64,000 bases of DNA. Source: Nocardia ignorata NBRC 108230 (lineage in GTDB: Bacteria > Actinomycetota > Actinomycetes > Mycobacteriales > Mycobacteriaceae). The notes under the pieces were generated by a model, which saw nothing but the letters and a program-made list of their open reading frames with translations, made no database searches and was not told the origin of the DNA. Every line of letters starts with the position of its first letter. Position 1 is the stretch's first letter. The stretch is from positions 37,151 to 101,150 of the forward strand of contig NZ_BDBI01000007.1 in the NCBI RefSeq assembly GCF_001612905.1. The letters run 5' to 3'. Position numbers and translations under genes: made by a program. Of the stretch, positions 63,775 to 64,000 are shown piece after piece.

Positions 63775-64000
63775 CGGAATTCCAGCCACGTAACTTTATT
63801 CCAGTCAGAGCGACACGGACACCGACCCGGTGCCGAAGAGCTGGTCCGACAGGGCCGCTACGGTACAGGGAAACGAGGTAGGACGATGAGCGCCTGACCG
63901 ATCATGTGTTCAGGGTTCTTCCGGATTTGCGTCCGGTCGACGCTCTGAGCTACAGTACGAACCCTTGCCTCACCGAAACCCTTCACCGGGTGGATGTTTG
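63775..64000. other. Right end of window, no gene recognised
   Basis: The 226 bases hold no convincing gene. There is a short inverted repeat CCGGA-N6-TCCGG near 63918-63933 and an A/T-richer patch before the YdcF start. The 5' region of a gene beyond the window may lie here. Confidence 0.5.

Noticed and set aside
63900..63975. tRNA-like pieces on the minus strand (GTAGCTCAGAGCG followed by CCGGA-N6-TCCGG)
   Set aside because: The D arm has no room for a loop, and there is no T arm GGTTCGA or acceptor pairing. It is likely chance.

Overview
The window is chromosomal DNA from a high-GC actinobacterium of the order Mycobacteriales, most likely Nocardia or a close relative. The evidence is very high GC with strong third-position GC bias, many GTG starts, TGATG and GTGA gene junctions, and gene order. 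From about 7.5 to 43.3 kb the genes run cobD, SURF1, low-molecular-weight protein tyrosine phosphatase, CobC-like aminotransferase, Nif3-like, zinc-ribbon protein, RNase H/phosphatase, CHAD protein, panB, secreted TAP-like peptidase, glnA2, glnE, DUF4191, RDD protein and glnA1. From memory this is the backbone of the M. tuberculosis Rv2236c-Rv2219 region, here broken up by extra genes. The genus is an inference.

Layout: 0-7.5 kb holds the start of a VWA protein, an unpaired DNA adenine methyltransferase, a TetR regulator with a coupled small ORF, a gamma-carbonic anhydrase, alanine dehydrogenase, an NTF2/SDR pair and an ECF41 sigma factor with a good self-recognition promoter. 7.5-20.5 kb holds cobalamin, SURF1 and phosphatase genes, a secreted S1 protease, an MmyB-type regulator, the RNase P RNA and an RNB ribonuclease. 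20.6-25.6 kb holds CHAD, proline iminopeptidase, lipoprotein, panB and secreted peptidase genes. 25.7-43.3 kb is the glutamine synthetase block (glnA2-glnE ... glnA1 behind a full GlnR box). It is interrupted by a cold-shock gene, a DUF262/HNH nuclease-like gene, a degenerate HPr-like gene, a VanJ-like phosphatase, a zinc metallopeptidase, a type II lumazine synthase and two hydrolases. 43.5-50.9 kb is accessory: CocE hydrolase, an SDR-hydrolase fusion with its TetR regulator, nitronate monooxygenase, a second TetR, a methyltransferase and an alarmone-hydrolase-like HD protein. 50.9-57.1 kb is an N-acetylglucosamine PTS and catabolism cluster (EIIC-ptsI-nagA-nagB divergent from EIIB-EIIA). 57.1-64 kb holds small secreted proteins, a methyltransferase, a very large SF1 helicase-like protein and a YdcF/SanA-type protein.

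Genes that work together: GlnE modifies GlnA1, which keeps the target tyrosine, while GlnA2 has tryptophan there. GlcNAc enters through EIIC/EIIB/EIIA with EI and is processed by NagA and NagB, but no functional HPr gene is in the window. The TetR gene at 47 kb and the SDR-hydrolase fusion share a 20-bp promoter element and look like one autoregulated unit.

No CRISPR array, insertion sequence, prophage, rRNA or convincing tRNA was seen. The candidates most likely to be new biology are the SF1 helicase-like protein with altered Walker residues, the HPr-like protein without its phosphorylation sites, the DUF262 protein with a long unknown tail next to an unknown helical protein, and the SDR-hydrolase unit.
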